Shown here piece by piece: positions 7,695 to 17,990 of a DNA stretch of 64,000 bases. The notes under the pieces were generated by a model, which saw nothing but the letters and a program-made list of their open reading frames with translations, was not told the DNA's origin and ran no database searches. Position numbers and translations under genes: made by a program. The DNA comes from Polaribacter ponticola (GTDB lineage: Bacteria; Bacteroidota; Bacteroidia; Flavobacteriales; Flavobacteriaceae), in NCBI RefSeq assembly GCF_026191475.2, contig NZ_JAOSLC020000003.1, forward strand, positions 961,001-1,025,000. Reading direction: 5' to 3'. Position 1 is the stretch's first letter. The number at the start of each line of letters is the position of its first letter.

Positions 7695-10150
7695 ATGAAG
7701 AAATTAATACTACTTATTATGTTAGTAATTACCGGAAACTCCTTTGCTCAACTAGCAAAAAATGAGCTTCCAAAACCAGGGTCTGTAACTGGAAAAGTAA
7801 TTGACAATAAAACAAATGAAACTTTACCTTATGTAAATATAGTTGTTAGAGATATGGCTAAAAAAATTATTACTGGAGGTATTACAGATGATAACGGTAT
7901 GTTTACTGTTAAAGATTTACCTAAAGGAAATAGCTTAGTTGAAGTACAATTTATGGGTTATAAAATTTATTCTAAAAAAATTAATATCTCAAATAAATCT
8001 AAAAAAATAAACCTAGGAACTATAAGACTTATTGAAGATGCGGCTACTTTAGATGAAATTGTTGTGAGAGCAGAAACCTCTACAGTAGTACAAAAAGTAG
8101 ATAGAAAAGTTATTAATGTTGGTAAAGATTTAACCGCTACCGGTACAACAGCTTCAGAGCTTTTAAACAATGTACAATCTGTAAGTGTCGATAGCCAAAC
8201 AGGCGGTATAAGTTTACGTGGAAACGAAAACGTAAGAATTTTAGTTGATGGTAAACCAACAAATATTTCTGCTGCTCAATTGTTAAAGCAAATTCCATCT
8301 ACTTCTATAAAAAGTATCGAATTAATTACAAATCCCTCAGCAAAATACAATCCAGAAGGAATGAGCGGAATTATAAATATAATTTTAAATAAGAATGCAA
8401 ATATGGGCTTTAATGGGTCTATAGATTCTGGTGTAACTGCAGGGCATTATGTACGTTATAATGCATCTACAAACATGAACTATAAAACAGGAAAAGTAAA
8501 CTTTTTGGAAACTATGGTTACAATGGTGGTGATAATTATAACTATGGATTTGTAAACAGACCTAATGCTAATAGATTGCAAGATTTTGTTTTTAAAAACA
8601 AAAATAATTCTCACTTAGCAAAATTAGGAGCCGATATTTATTTAGATGATAAAAACACTTTATCTTTTTATACTACACAAAACTGGTTTACTGGTGGCGG
8701 AGATGGAAGAACTATCATTTCGGAAAATGGAACTGTATTAGCAATATCTCCATCAATTCAAAATCAAGAAAATAAAACTGGAGCTTATAATATAAATTAT
8801 AAAAAAGAATTTGAAAAAGAAGGACATAATATTGAGTTTGAAGCCACGTATTCTGACACAAAGTCTCCTGAAGATGCAGAAAACTTAAATACATTAAGCA
8901 ATACTGCTGATGCAGATTATAAAGCATTAAATTACTCAAACGATATTACAAGAAAAAGTAACAATACATTATTAAACTTAGATTATACGAATCCGGTTTC
9001 TAAAGAAGGAAAATTAGAATTAGGTTTAGAATATAGAGCAGATAATACTACAAACATAAACGCCACAGATCAAGAAATTGAAACTTTTGATGTAAACGGA
9101 AATAGTCAAGGTTTTTCTTTATTAGGTAATTCTGACTTTGAATATGATAGAAAAATATTTTCTGCCTATGCTAATTATGGCCATAAATTCGGGAAATTAA
9201 CAATGCAATTAGGTGCTAGATTAGAGCAATTTGAAGTTGATGGGACTTTTAATCAAGACGGGCAAGTAACACAAAGTGTAAACGATGAAATTTTTAGCAT
9301 TTATCCTTCTGCATTTTTCACTTACGCACCTTCAGATAAAAACCAATTTCAATTAAGTTATAGTAGAAGAGTTGATAGACCAGGAATTGGACAAGTTAAT
9401 CCAATTAGAGAATGGAGTACTCCGCTAATTACTTCTATTGGTAATGCAGCTTTAATGCCACAATTTACAAACTCATTTGAGGTTAATTATACTCGTCAAA
9501 TAAAAAATGGATCATTTACAGTTGGTTCTTTTTATAGAGCTATAAATGATAACATTTCTCGTGTAACTTATAAAGATCCTGCAGATCCTACAAATGTAAG
9601 ACAGATTTTATCTTTTACTAATTTTGAAGATACAAGCGCTTATGGTTTAGAATTCTCTTTAAATTATAAAGTGGCAAATTGGTGGAGAATTAATTCTAGT
9701 ATGGATTTCTATTCTCAAAAACAATTTGGAACAGTAGATTTAACCACAGCAAATGCACAAAGAGTAGAAGTTACAAACGAGGTATTTAACGGTAGAATCA
9801 GTAATAGTTTTAAAGTTTCTAAGAGATTAAATTTACAATTATTTGCAATGTATAGAGGACCTCAAGAAGACATACAATGGAAAACAAAAAATATGTGGAT
9901 GGTTAATACGGGTGCAAGTTTAAAAGTTTTAAACGGTAAAGGAAGTATTAATTTTAGAGTAAATGATATTTTTCAAGGCATGAAATTTGCCTTTAATTCA
10001 TCTAGCCCATTTGTACAAAACGGACAATTTAATTGGGAAAGCAGAACAGCTTATTTAGGTTTCAACTATAGGTTTGGTAATGGAAAAAACAGAGCAAAAC
10101 AACGTAGACAAAGAGACGATAACACAAAACAAAGTGGTGGTGGTTTTTAA
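7695..10150 (+). CDS. TonB-dependent-receptor-like outer-membrane beta-barrel protein (frameshifted)
   Basis: Outer-membrane protein of the OMP_b-brl_3 type. Domain order: signal peptide (MKKLILLIMLVITGNSFAQ), carboxypeptidase-regulatory-like domain (about 25-115, GSVTGKVIDNKTNETLPYVN), plug-like domain (about 120-215, LVDGKPTNISAAQLLKQIP), then a long beta-barrel ending in an aromatic strand and a basic tail. Two reading frames are joined if the T5 run at 8502-8506 had one more T, which gives 818 residues. I chose the ATG at 7695 because it starts the signal peptide; the frame is open from 7650. The ligand is unknown. Confidence 0.87.
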
Positions 10151-10183
10151 TAATCATGCTCTAAAATAAATTCCCCAAAAAGT

Positions 10184-10219
10184 AAAAAGGTTTTGCAACA
10201 ATGTTGCAAAACCTTTTTT
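10184..10219. terminator. Bidirectional terminator
   Basis: AAAAAGGTTTTGCAAC (10184-10199) and its exact complement (10203-10218) around a 3-nt loop, with T-runs on both strands. It lies between the convergent receptor and fabH genes. Confidence 0.85.
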
Positions 10220-10251
10220 ATGCTTAAAAAACTAAATTAGAAACTGATATA

Positions 10252-11259
10252 TTACCAACGTATAATAACAGAACCCCAAGTAAAACCACTACCAAAAGCA
10301 GCTAAAACTACTAAATCATTATCCTTTATCTTTCCTTTTTCCCAAGCTTCCGTTAAAGCAATAATTACAGAAGCGGCAGTTGTGTTACCATACTTCATTA
10401 TATTATTATATACTTTATCGTCTGATAATTGAAATTTCTTTTGGATAAACTGTGCGATACGTAAATTTGCTTGATGCGGAATTAACATATCTATATCTTC
10501 TTTTTGTAAGTTGTTCGCTTCTAAACCTTCTATAATAGCTTCAGAGAAACGACCTATTGCGTGTTTAAACACAAATTGTCCATTCATATACGGATAATAA
10601 GAAACATCTTCAGGATCATTTTTTTCTAAAATTTCTGGCACCCATCTTTGAGTTGAAGGACCTTCTAAAACCAATTCTTTAGCATGTTTTCCTTCAGAAT
10701 GCAGATGAGAAGATAAAATTCCTCTTCCTTTTTCTTCACTTCTAGATAAAACAGCAGCTCCTGCTCCATCTCCAAAAATCACAGTAACTCCTCTACCTCT
10801 TGTAGATCTTTCTAAACCTCCAGAATGGTTTTCTGCACCAATAACTAAAATGTTTTTATACATTCCTGTTTTTATAAATTGATCAGCAACAGACATAGCG
10901 TAAATAAACCCAGAACACTGGTTACGTACATCTAAAGCACCAATTGTTGGCATATCTAACATTTCTTGAACTTGAACTCCTCCTCCAGGAAAATACATAT
11001 CTGGACTTAAAGTAGCAAAAACTATAAAATCGATATCGTCCTTTGTTAAACCAGCTCTTTCTATTGCAATTCTAGAAGCCTTTGCTCCCATTACTGCAGT
11101 AGTATCTTCTGTTTTTGGATCTATCCATCTTCTTTCTTTTATACCTGTTCTCTCTTGTATCCATTCATCAGATGTATCCATAAACTCCTTTAAATCATTG
11201 TTAGTTACAACGTTTTCTGGAACATAATACCCTAAACCAGTAATTTTTGAATTATACAT
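10252..11259 (-). CDS. fabH: 3-oxoacyl-[acyl-carrier-protein] synthase III (KASIII)
   Basis: Starts fatty-acid synthesis by condensing acetyl-CoA (or a branched acyl-CoA) with malonyl-ACP. 335 residues. The catalytic triad is visible: Cys in NQCSGFIYA (about residue 114), His in IPHQANLRI and Asn in GNTTAAS. Monocistronic here; fabH genes linked to plsX/rpmF are not seen. Bacteroidota often carry several FabH paralogues, so this may not be the only copy. Confidence 0.93.
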   Translation of the reverse strand: MYNSKITGLGYYVPENVVTNNDLKEFMDTSDEWIQERTGIKERRWIDPKTEDTTAVMGAKASRIAIERAGLTKDDIDFIVFATLSPDMYFPGGGVQVQEMLDMPTIGALDVRNQCSGFIYAMSVADQFIKTGMYKNILVIGAENHSGGLERSTRGRGVTVIFGDGAGAAVLSRSEEKGRGILSSHLHSEGKHAKELVLEGPSTQRWVPEILEKNDPEDVSYYPYMNGQFVFKHAIGRFSEAIIEGLEANNLQKEDIDMLIPHQANLRIAQFIQKKFQLSDDKVYNNIMKYGNTTAASVIIALTEAWEKGKIKDNDLVVLAAFGSGFTWGSVIIRW

Positions 11260-11370
11260 AATATTTTGTGTGATTTTTTATTCTATCAATAAATTGAGCT
11301 ATCAAACATACTAATTTATTTATACCTTTACAATAACAAATAACCCAAAATTTTAAAAATCAATAAAATA

Positions 11371-12765
11371 ATGAATAGAAAAGACTTTTTATCTCTTTCT
11401 TCTAAGGCTGCAGTTTTCTTAGGTTTATCTGCAACAGCGATCTCTTGTAAAGAAGAAACCATAGAAAAAACAAATAATTTACTAAATAAAACAGCTAAAG
11501 GAACAGCTTTTGGCTTAAAATCTCCAAAAATTGATAACGTAAGAGTTGGTATTATTGGAGCCGGAAATAGAGGGCAAACTTTAATACAAATGTTCGACTG
11601 GCTGGTAAAAAACAACAATGCTACTATTGTTGCTATTTCTGATTTAAAAAAAGAAAAGACAGATAAACTTAATGCTCATTTACAAAAAACTCATGGTAAA
11701 ACTGCAGAAGCTTATTATGGTAACCCAGATGAATGGAAAAAAGTTGCAGATAGAGACGATATTGATTTACTAATTATTGCAACTCCTTGGGAAATGCATA
11801 CACCAATGGCTTTGTATGGTATGGAAAAAGGAAAACATGTGGCATCTGAAGTACCTATTGGTACTACTTTAGAAGATTGTTGGAAATTAGTAGAAACTGC
11901 AGAAAGAACTCAAAAACATTGTATGATGATGGAAAACTGTTGTTTTAACAATGAAGAATTGTGGGTTTTAAATATGGTAAATCAAGGTGTTTTTGGAGAC
12001 TTAACACATGCAGAAGGTGCTTACATTCATGATTTGCGTATCCATTTGTTGGATGAAAAATATTATGAAGATCAATGGAGAATAAAACATCATTTAAACA
12101 AAGACGGAAACTTCTATACAACACACGGTTTAGGACCAATTAGTCAGTATATGGATATTGGTCGTGGAGATACTTTTGATCATGTAGTTTCTATGAGTTC
12201 TAGAGAAAAGAGCTTAAGTGATGCTGCAAAAAGTGCCGGAATTGATAAATTCTCTAACGTAAAATGTGGTGATATGAATACCACAATGATTAAAACCAAA
12301 TTAGGCAAAACAATAATGCTACAATTTGATGTTCATACAGGTAGGCCTTATGATCGTTTAAATACTGTTGTAGGTACAAAAGCTGTACATGAAGGTTATC
12401 CTTCGAAATTATATATTAATGATGATGAATTGGCTTGGTGGGGACATAATTGGTTAGAAAAAGAGAAATATAAAGAATACAGAGAAAAATACAATCATCC
12501 GCTTTGGAGTAAATTAAAATCGCAAATTTCTGACAATTCTGTTGGCCATGGAGGAATGGATTTTGTAATGATTTATAGACTTATAAAATGTTTAAATCAA
12601 GGTTTGCCTTTAGATATAAATGTGTACGATAGTGTTCTTTGGAGTGCAATTACTCCATTATCAGAAATGTCTGTTGCACAAAATAGTTCATCTATTAAAG
12701 TTCCTGATTTTACAGGAGGAACATGGAAAAACAAGAACAAAACTGAAATGTTGAGAAATATTTAA
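11371..12765 (+). CDS. Gfo/Idh/MocA-family exported protein, probable GH109 glycosidase
   Basis: 464 residues. The N-terminus looks like a lipoprotein signal (lipobox near ATAISC). Next comes a Rossmann NAD-binding motif (VRVGIIGAGNRGQ) at about residue 56 and the conserved block THGLGPISQYMDIGRGD, which I associate with GH109 NAD-dependent alpha-N-acetylgalactosaminidases. These use NAD in a transient redox mechanism. The dehydrogenase family call is firm. The GH109 substrate is inference; a plain sugar oxidoreductase remains possible. Single gene, divergent from fabH. Confidence 0.78.
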   Translation: MNRKDFLSLSSKAAVFLGLSATAISCKEETIEKTNNLLNKTAKGTAFGLKSPKIDNVRVGIIGAGNRGQTLIQMFDWLVKNNNATIVAISDLKKEKTDKLNAHLQKTHGKTAEAYYGNPDEWKKVADRDDIDLLIIATPWEMHTPMALYGMEKGKHVASEVPIGTTLEDCWKLVETAERTQKHCMMMENCCFNNEELWVLNMVNQGVFGDLTHAEGAYIHDLRIHLLDEKYYEDQWRIKHHLNKDGNFYTTHGLGPISQYMDIGRGDTFDHVVSMSSREKSLSDAAKSAGIDKFSNVKCGDMNTTMIKTKLGKTIMLQFDVHTGRPYDRLNTVVGTKAVHEGYPSKLYINDDELAWWGHNWLEKEKYKEYREKYNHPLWSKLKSQISDNSVGHGGMDFVMIYRLIKCLNQGLPLDINVYDSVLWSAITPLSEMSVAQNSSSIKVPDFTGGTWKNKNKTEMLRNI

Positions 12766-12856
12766 AATGAGAAAAATGTCAGTTCAAGTGATTTTGAAAA
12801 ACAAAAAATTATATCGAGAACTTTTTTTAATACTTAACAAGTATAAAATCTAAACA

Positions 12857-12889
12857 AAAAGTCACGAATTAAAGAAATTCGTGGCTTTT
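12857..12889. terminator. Bidirectional terminator
   Basis: AAAAGTCACGAATT (12857-12870) pairs with AATTCGTGGCTTTT (12876-12889) with one G-U pair. It separates the convergent GH109-like and GMC oxidoreductase genes. Confidence 0.8.
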
Positions 12890-12892
12890 CTT

Positions 12893-14461
12893 TTATTCTT
12901 TACTCGGTATTTTACTCATCGCATATTCAGAAATTGCAGTAATCGATAAAGACGGATTTACTCCTGGGTTTGCAGAAATCATAGAACCGTCACAAACCAT
13001 CATATTTTTATATCCGTAGACCTTACATTCTTTATCTATAACACCAATAGAATTATCTTCTCCCATAACTGCGCCACCTAAAATATGTGCTGTTGTTGGG
13101 CTTCCTAATAATACATCTGTAAAGTTTGCATACGGAATGGCTTTTATCATCTTACCAAATTTTTTACCTAAAGTTAATGCTTCTGGTATAAAAGCATTTG
13201 GCTTCCTCCCTTCTTCTGTTACCGTTTTCATTCTAGTAAACGATCCTTTTTTTATACGTAAAGTGCTGTCTAAAGTTTGCATAAACAACAATACTGTAGT
13301 TCTTTTCGCATAGTTTTTAGCAAAAAGCGTTTTTAAAAATAACAAGGGTTGTTTTAATATAATTCCGAACATTCCTAAAAGTCTAAATAGTACAAATTTG
13401 TTATGAATGGTTGGTATGGTTAATGTTCTAAAAAAACTTGAACCCTCTCCATAACGAACAGGTTCTAAATGACTGTTTTCATCAGTATGTAAAACAGAAC
13501 CAATTGCAATTCCTTTAGAATAATCTTTATGATTCTTTTCGGTAGAAGTCATCACCAATAAAGATTCGTTATTTGTACGAATATTACACCCAACTTTGTC
13601 GGATAAATTTGGTAAACTCTTCTCTTTCAATTCTAATAATAACGGAACAGTTCCCATAACTCCGCCAGAAAAAATTACACCTTTTGCAGTTACTTTTCCT
13701 TTTAACTTCTTCCCAAGTTTTGACTTATATTTAATTGTATAACCGTCTGAACCATCTTTATCTCCTATTGGTGATACATTTACAACTTCTTTTTCTGCAA
13801 TTATTTTTGCTCCTAATTGTTGTGCTAAATACAAATAATTTTTATCTAATGTATTTTTAGAATTATACCTACAACCTGTCATACAAGCACCACAATGCAC
13901 ACAACCAGTTCTATCTGGGCCTTTTCCATTAAAATATGGGTCTTTTACCGTCTTACCAGCTTCTCCAAAATATACAGCAACTTTAGAAGGCTCAAAATGA
14001 TCTTCTTTACCTATTTCTTTTGCTAGTTGTTTTATTGCTAAATCTGATGCATCTAATTTGGGTGTTGTTTCTGCACCTAACATTCTATAAGCAGTATTAT
14101 AAAAAGGACCTAAAGTAGTTTTCCAATCATTTAAGGTTGCCCAACTACCCGATTTAAAAAACTGCTCTTTTGGTATTGGTAAAGTATTCGCATATGTTAA
14201 AGAACCGCCACCTACACCAACGCCAGAAAGTACAGTAACATGGTTTAAAAAAGTCATCTTAAAAAAACCTTGTAAACCTACTTGAGGCATCCATAACCAT
14301 TTTTTTAAATTCCAATTTGTTTTAGGAAAATCTTTAGCTTTAAACCATTTTCCTTTCTCTATAACCAGTACTTTATATCCTTTTTCTGATAAACGCAGCG
14401 CACTCACAGAACCGCCAAAACCACTTCCAATTATTACATAATCGTACTCTAAATTCGTCAT
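12893..14461 (-). CDS. GMC-family FAD oxidoreductase (cholesterol-oxidase-like)
   Basis: 522 residues from the ATG at 14461; the frame is open to 14476, which would add five residues, but 14461 places the FAD motif YVIIGSGFGG where it is expected. The C-terminal block GGAVMGED ... VCDGSMISANPGVNPSLSI is the GMC signature, and HCGACMTGC is a cysteine-rich insertion also seen in cholesterol-oxidase-like members. The flavin dehydrogenase/oxidase role is firm; the substrate (sterol, alcohol or sugar) is not. No signal peptide. Divergent from htpG. Confidence 0.85.
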   Translation of the reverse strand: MTNLEYDYVIIGSGFGGSVSALRLSEKGYKVLVIEKGKWFKAKDFPKTNWNLKKWLWMPQVGLQGFFKMTFLNHVTVLSGVGVGGGSLTYANTLPIPKEQFFKSGSWATLNDWKTTLGPFYNTAYRMLGAETTPKLDASDLAIKQLAKEIGKEDHFEPSKVAVYFGEAGKTVKDPYFNGKGPDRTGCVHCGACMTGCRYNSKNTLDKNYLYLAQQLGAKIIAEKEVVNVSPIGDKDGSDGYTIKYKSKLGKKLKGKVTAKGVIFSGGVMGTVPLLLELKEKSLPNLSDKVGCNIRTNNESLLVMTSTEKNHKDYSKGIAIGSVLHTDENSHLEPVRYGEGSSFFRTLTIPTIHNKFVLFRLLGMFGIILKQPLLFLKTLFAKNYAKRTTVLLFMQTLDSTLRIKKGSFTRMKTVTEEGRKPNAFIPEALTLGKKFGKMIKAIPYANFTDVLLGSPTTAHILGGAVMGEDNSIGVIDKECKVYGYKNMMVCDGSMISANPGVNPSLSITAISEYAMSKIPSKE

Positions 14462-14560
14462 AAAAGAAATTTCCAAATTGATAGATTCTAAATGTAGTAA
14501 AAAAACAGAAAACAGAAAGCAATTCTGTCATCTTGTCATAAATCTTTGTTTGGTATTTTT

Positions 14561-14593
14561 TTTGACTAATATTTATCACAAATAATAAATTTA
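14561..14593 (+). promoter_or_regulatory. Probable htpG promoter
   Basis: TTTG at 14561-14564 and TAAATTTA at 14586-14593, 21 bp apart, just before the htpG ATG at 14610. The last base of the -7 box deviates from TAnnTTTG. Confidence 0.4.
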
Positions 14594-14609
14594 ATAAAAC
14601 ATACATAAA

Positions 14610-16520
14610 ATGGCAAAAGGAAACATTAATGTATCGGTAGAAAACATTTTTCCACTGATTAAAAAATTCTTGTATTCAGATCACGAAATTTTTTTACGTG
14701 AATTAATTTCTAACGGAACAGATGCAACAACTAAGTTAAAACACTTAATTTCTATTGGTGAAGCAAAAACAGAGTTAGGAGATGCTAAAATTGAAATTAG
14801 TATTGATGAAGCTGCTAAGACAGTAACAATTAAAGATCAAGGTTTAGGAATGACAATGGATGAAGTTGAAAAATACATCAACCAAATTGCATTTTCTGGT
14901 GCTGAAGAATTTTTAGAAAAATATAAAGATGATAAAAACGAAACAGGTGTAATTGGGCATTTTGGTTTAGGTTTTTACTCTGCTTTTATGGTTGCTCATA
15001 AGGTAGATATCTTTACAAAATCTTTTAAAGATGCACCTGCTGCTCATTGGAATTGTGATGGTTCTCCTGAATATACACTAGTAGAACACGACAAAACTGA
15101 CAGAGGTACAGAAATTGTTTTACACATTGCAGAAGATTCTTTAGAATTTTTAAAAGAAGAAAAAATTGGTGGTTTATTAAACAAGTACAACCGTTTTAAC
15201 CAAGTACCAATTAAATTTGGAACTAAAGAAATTAACGATCCTGAGTTTACACCTGCAACTACAAAAGATGCTGAAGGTAAAGAAACTACAGAACCACATA
15301 AGCAAATTACTGTTGATAATATCATCAACAATACAAACCCAGCATGGACAAAAGCTCCTGCAGATTTAAATGATGAAGATTATACTAATTTCTACAGAGA
15401 ATTGTATCCAATGCAATTTGAAGAGTCTTTATTTCATATTCACTTAAATGTTGATTATCCTTTTAACTTAACAGGAATTTTATTTTTCCCTAAGTTAACG
15501 CAGAACATGGATATGCAAAAGGATAAAATCCAATTGTATCAAAACCAAGTGTATGTAACGGATAATGTTGAAGGGATTGTACCAGACTTTTTACAGATGT
15601 TAAAAGGTGTTATCGATTCTCCAGACATTCCTTTAAATGTTTCTCGTTCTGGATTACAAGCAGACGGAGCTGTAAAGAAAATATCTGGTTACATTACTAA
15701 AAAAGTAGCAGATAAATTAGCTTCTTTATTCAAAAAAGACAGAGCAGATTTTGAAACTAAATGGAACGATATTAAAGTAATTATTGAATATGGAATGTTG
15801 TCTGAAGATAAATTCTTTGACAAAGCAAAGAAATTTGCATTATACCCAACTGTTGCAGATACTTATTTTACGTTTGATGAGTTCGTTGAAAAAACTAAAG
15901 ACGCACAAACGGATAAAGATGGTAACCATGTTGTTTTATACACTTCTAACAAAGAAGCGCAACACAGTTATATACAAGATGCAACTGCAAAAGGTTACGA
16001 AGTTTTAGTATTAGATTCTCCTATTATTTCTCATTTAATGCAGAAATTAGAAGGGGGTGATGCTAAAGTGAAGTTTACAAGAGTAGATTCTGACTTTATT
16101 GATAACTTAATTAAGAAAGACGATAACGTAATTTCTAAATTAACAGATGCAGAAAAAGAAACTTTAAAGCCAATTATTGAAGCTGCTGTACCTAAAGAAA
16201 CGTATACAGTTCAATTAGAAGCGATGGATTCTGCTGCTTCTCCTTTTTTAATTACAGTACCAGAGTTTATGCGTAGAATGAAAGAAATGCAAGCTTCTGG
16301 TGGTGGTGGAATGATGGGAATGGGTAATTTTCCAGACATGTATAACTTAGTTGTTAATACAAACAGTCCGTTAGTTTCTGATATTTTAAATAATAAAGAT
16401 GAAGCTGCACAGAAAGGTTTAATTTCTCAGGCTTTTGATTTAGCTAAATTATCTCAAAACCTTTTACATGGTGAAGAGTTAACAAACTTTATTAAACGTT
16501 CTTACGAGCTAATTAAATAA
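14610..16520 (+). CDS. htpG: Molecular chaperone HtpG (Hsp90)
   Basis: ATP-dependent Hsp90 chaperone of the cytoplasm. 636 residues. GHKL ATPase signatures are in order: FLRELISNGTDA (about 27-38), DQGLGMT and GHFGLGFYSAFMVA. These are followed by the middle-domain SRSGLQAD and the C-terminal dimerisation region. A glycine/methionine-rich segment (GGGGMMGMGNF) lies near residue 570. Single gene with its own promoter and terminator. Confidence 0.97.
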   Translation: MAKGNINVSVENIFPLIKKFLYSDHEIFLRELISNGTDATTKLKHLISIGEAKTELGDAKIEISIDEAAKTVTIKDQGLGMTMDEVEKYINQIAFSGAEEFLEKYKDDKNETGVIGHFGLGFYSAFMVAHKVDIFTKSFKDAPAAHWNCDGSPEYTLVEHDKTDRGTEIVLHIAEDSLEFLKEEKIGGLLNKYNRFNQVPIKFGTKEINDPEFTPATTKDAEGKETTEPHKQITVDNIINNTNPAWTKAPADLNDEDYTNFYRELYPMQFEESLFHIHLNVDYPFNLTGILFFPKLTQNMDMQKDKIQLYQNQVYVTDNVEGIVPDFLQMLKGVIDSPDIPLNVSRSGLQADGAVKKISGYITKKVADKLASLFKKDRADFETKWNDIKVIIEYGMLSEDKFFDKAKKFALYPTVADTYFTFDEFVEKTKDAQTDKDGNHVVLYTSNKEAQHSYIQDATAKGYEVLVLDSPIISHLMQKLEGGDAKVKFTRVDSDFIDNLIKKDDNVISKLTDAEKETLKPIIEAAVPKETYTVQLEAMDSAASPFLITVPEFMRRMKEMQASGGGGMMGMGNFPDMYNLVVNTNSPLVSDILNNKDEAAQKGLISQAFDLAKLSQNLLHGEELTNFIKRSYELIK

Positions 16521-16544
16521 GCAACATAGTTGCATTAAGTATTT

Positions 16545-16572
16545 AAGCCTCCTTGTGAAAACTTGGAGGCTT
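16545..16572 (+). terminator. htpG terminator
   Basis: AAGCCTCC (16545-16552) and GGAGGCTT (16565-16572) with a 12-nt loop and T-rich flank, 25 bp after the htpG stop. Confidence 0.75.
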
Positions 16573-16609
16573 TATTATAAAACACTTTTTTAATATAAAT
16601 AGATTTCTA

Positions 16610-16975
16610 ATGCAATTAAAACATCTTTTTGTTTTTTTACTGATGTTCCTTCTTTCGGTTGCAGAATCTACTATTTATTGTCAAGAAAACACTTCTGATT
16701 ATTATCAATCTTCTAAGTTAATTCTGCAGAAAAAAAGAAATTTTAAAAACACTAAATTTAGTGCTTATAAGTTTCATATAAAATCTTATCAAGATTTTAT
16801 AGCGTTTTTCTTTAAAGTTATTCCCTTAAAATTTGTACTTAAAAAACAAATTCTACTTACTTTAAAAGTACAAAAGCAATTACATCAACATATTGCTTTA
16901 TTAAACCTCCAACATACTTTCTTAATTAATAGAATTACTACAAGCAATTCTATTACCAATCTATACATAGCTTAG
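16610..16975 (+). CDS. Small secreted hypothetical protein
   Basis: 121 residues beginning with a signal-peptide-like hydrophobic segment (LFVFLLMFLLSVAEST) with possible cleavage before QENTSDYY. The rest is lysine- and leucine-rich with no known motif. It lies alone between htpG and another tiny gene. Real-gene support is the signal peptide and the clean 3' end only. Confidence 0.5.
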   Translation: MQLKHLFVFLLMFLLSVAESTIYCQENTSDYYQSSKLILQKKRNFKNTKFSAYKFHIKSYQDFIAFFFKVIPLKFVLKKQILLTLKVQKQLHQHIALLNLQHTFLINRITTSNSITNLYIA

Positions 16976-17053
16976 AAGCTTATATCAATTCTAAGCAAAA
17001 GCTGAAAAGCTACAAATGATAAAACAAATGTCTCATCAATTATCATTCTTATT

Positions 17054-17236
17054 ATGTATAAACAGAAAAAAACATCACGTTTAGAAAAATCTAGACGACC
17101 AATATACTGGCTTAAAAGAAAAATTTTATTAATTACTACTGCATTAATGCTAGGTATGTCTAACTCCATAAACAACGAAGATAAATCCGTTTTTGAAAAA
17201 AACAACGAATTGAACAGCAAGATAAAAAATGATTAA
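17054..17236 (+). CDS. Very small single-helix membrane protein
   Basis: 60 residues: a basic N-terminus (YKQKKTSRLEKSRR), one hydrophobic segment (ILLITTALMLGMS) and a charged tail. A strong terminator begins 8 bp after its stop, which supports a real transcript. Function unknown; an antisense frame covers the same bases but has no such context. Confidence 0.45.
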   Translation: MYKQKKTSRLEKSRRPIYWLKRKILLITTALMLGMSNSINNEDKSVFEKNNELNSKIKND

Positions 17237-17244
17237 TCTGTTTT

Positions 17245-17283
17245 AAAAAGAGCTATTTAATATATTGTTAAACAGCTCTTTTT
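17245..17283 (+). terminator. Terminator after the 60-residue gene
   Basis: AAAAAGAGCT (17245-17254) and AGCTCTTTTT (17274-17283) form the stem around a 19-nt loop, followed by T/A-rich sequence. Confidence 0.65.
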
Positions 17284-17575
17284 AAAATTTGAATTTCTAT
17301 AAAAAAATCAACTAACTTCGTTTAATTCCTGATAAAATGAATTAAAACTCACATTATTATCATATTAAACGAACCTTCCATTTTTTTATAAACAGATCTT
17401 CTTAAAGTATTTAAAACTTAATTTATTTTAGTTAATTCGTATAATAAATTAATCAAGTTTTCGCTTTCACTAAATAAAATGTAACTTTAACCTTTAAAAA
17501 CGAACTAGTTACTCATTTTCGTTTTTAACTTTTTTAATAAACCCATAAGTTTGAGGGAATTTAAAATATAACAAT
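17284..17575. other. AT-rich intergenic region, no gene seen
   Basis: About 290 bp of very AT-rich sequence before the CarboxypepD-reg gene. I see no coding frame, RNA or convincing promoter match. Confidence 0.5.
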
Positions 17576-17983
17576 ATGAAAACAAATAACACTTTCGCTG
17601 CAAACAAATCCGTATTTAGTGTACTAACTTTATTTTTTGCACTTTTCTTATTTACAAACTCTTTTCAGGCTCAAAGTATTACCGTTAAAGGAGTTGTAAA
17701 AGGTAAAACCACTTATGAAACCGAATTATTAGATGGTGCTAATATTTATTTAAAAGGTACAAAAGTTGCAACAGCATCTAACAAAAAAGGAGCATTTACT
17801 TTTCCTGAAGAATTAAAAATTGGAGACGTTTTAGTATTTTCTTATTTAGGTTATGTAAAAAAGAGAGTTAAAATAAAAAAGAATTCTACTTTTATAAATG
17901 TTGTTTTAGAAGAAGATGATAACCAAATGTTAGGTGCTTTAAATAGTAGTAAACGTTTTAAATCTAAACGTAAAAAACAATAA
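17576..17983 (+). CDS. Secreted carboxypeptidase-regulatory-like domain protein
   Basis: 135 residues: a signal peptide (hydrophobic FSVLTLFFALFLFTNSFQAQ) and one CarboxypepD_reg-like beta-sandwich (ITVKGVVKGKTTYETELLDGAN split around TASNKKGAFTFP and VLVFSYLGYVKK). The tail is very basic (SKRFKSKRKKQ). This domain usually precedes TonB receptors; here it stands alone. It precedes a transglutaminase-like secreted protein by 7 bp, so the two are probably one operon. Confidence 0.8.
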   Translation: MKTNNTFAANKSVFSVLTLFFALFLFTNSFQAQSITVKGVVKGKTTYETELLDGANIYLKGTKVATASNKKGAFTFPEELKIGDVLVFSYLGYVKKRVKIKKNSTFINVVLEEDDNQMLGALNSSKRFKSKRKKQ

Positions 17984-17990
17984 CTAACAG

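Noticed and set aside
16972-17220. Minus-strand open frame of 82 codons
   Set aside because: It overlaps the 60-residue plus-strand gene, which has a terminator right after its stop. The antisense frame has no such support.
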